Source of the DNA: Deltaproteobacteria bacterium | GTDB taxonomy: Bacteria; Desulfobacterota; Desulfuromonadia; Desulfuromonadales; BM103 | DNA length: 6,988 nucleotides | Assembly: GCA_006226895.1 (NCBI GenBank) | Contig: SBFN01000054.1 | Span: 1-6,988 of the forward strand | Direction: 5' to 3' | Part shown: positions 6,436-6,988 of the stretch, piece after piece | Numbering within the stretch: the first letter of the stretch is position 1 | Layout: every line of letters begins with the position of its first letter | The notes under the pieces: model-generated | What the model was told of the DNA's origin: nothing | Database searches by the model: none | Seen by the model: the letters and a program-made list of their open reading frames with translations, nothing else | Program-made: the position numbers and the translations under genes

Positions 6436-6988
6436 GTTGCTGACCTGAATCGTCTGGTCGCGGCGCGGACCGATAGAAACCAGGACCGCCGGGCAGTTGA
6501 CCAGCTCTTCGAGTTTGGCCAGGTAAGCTTTGGCAGCATCAGGAAGGTCGGCCATGGACTTGGCCTCACAGATGTCGCTGCCCCATCCCGGGAATTCTTC
6601 ATAAACCGGGGTGCACTCCTGCAGGATGTCGGCATCACGGGGAAAATCCCTCGATCAGCTCACCCTTATATGAGTAAGCCGTGCAGATTTTGATACTGTC
6701 CAGCTCGCTCAGCACGTCAAGCTTGGTGATCGCCAGACCGGTCATGCCGTTGAGGCGGACGGCCTCGCGCAGGGCGACGGCGTCAAACCAGCCACAGCGA
6801 CGCGGACGTCCGGTCGTGGCGCCGAACTCTCTGCCAGCCTTACGCAGGTTCTCGCCCATCTCATCGTGCAGTTCCGAGGGGAAGGGCCCTTCGCCAACCC
6901 TTGTACAGTAGGCCTTGGTTATGCCGATAACACCATCAATATGACTTGCGGCAACGCCGGAGCCGGTGCACACACCACCGATGCAGGT
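6424..6988 (-). CDS. purA: Adenylosuccinate synthetase, C-terminal part, interrupted by a one-base frameshift
   Basis: PurA joins IMP and aspartate using GTP, the first step from IMP to AMP. About 187 C-terminal residues of a protein of about 430 are present; the N-terminus lies beyond base 6988. The first frame reads [21 protein letters not shown], then [24 protein letters not shown] and [21 protein letters not shown], all typical PurA segments. It hits a stop at 6635-6637. The continuation [18 protein letters not shown] to [18 protein letters not shown] lies in the next frame and ends at TGA (6424-6426). Removing one base from the TTTTCCCC run (6639-6646 on the minus strand) restores [10 protein letters not shown]. 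Because purA is normally essential for growth without external purines, a sequencing error is more likely than a true pseudogene. It converges on trxA. Confidence 0.93.

Noticed and set aside
6635..6973. The upstream purA frame as a separate 112-residue gene
   Set aside because: It is open to the window edge and continues as PurA in the next frame after a single-base shift, so it is part of purA.

Overview
The window reads as ordinary chromosomal DNA of a Gram-negative bacterium, most likely of the Desulfuromonadales/Geobacter type. This is an inference from three things: tetrapyrrole synthesis by the C5 (glutamyl-tRNA) route with a zinc-type HemB, a System II cytochrome c assembly gene (ccsA) joined to the heme genes, and a gene order and protein style familiar from that group. 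I see no mobile element, phage, CRISPR array, tRNA, rRNA or defence system.

Bases 1-4803 hold a compact minus-strand operon, read from high to low coordinates: ccsA (3967-4803), hemA (2627-3943), hemC (1651-2613), hemD (879-1673) and hemB (1-827, running off the left edge). Gaps are 23 and 13 bases, then a 23-base overlap, then 51 bases. HemA makes glutamate-1-semialdehyde, HemB makes porphobilinogen, HemC makes hydroxymethylbilane and HemD makes uroporphyrinogen III. CcsA handles heme for attachment to c-type cytochromes, so heme supply and heme use are linked. The glutamate-semialdehyde aminotransferase gene (hemL) and the later heme genes are not in the window. A good sigma70-type promoter (4949-4978) lies upstream of ccsA, followed by a leader of about 138 bases with repeated, mutually pairing arms.

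Bases 5142-5717 (minus strand) encode a small SIS-domain protein resembling GmhA/DiaA that appears to lack the isomerase catalytic residues. It has its own near-consensus promoter (5745-5773). Divergent from it is trxA (5884-6213, plus strand), a classical thioredoxin, preceded by a possible 24-codon upstream reading frame that overlaps its start.

trxA and the convergent purA (6424-6988, minus strand, C-terminal part only) are separated by a perfect 21-bp inverted repeat that should stop transcription from both sides. purA carries an apparent one-base insertion at 6639-6646 that splits the frame. A sequence error is the likeliest cause, because the protein reads through perfectly on both sides.

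The items most worth a second look are the ccsA leader structure, the SIS-domain candidate pseudoenzyme, the trxA upstream reading frame and the purA frameshift.
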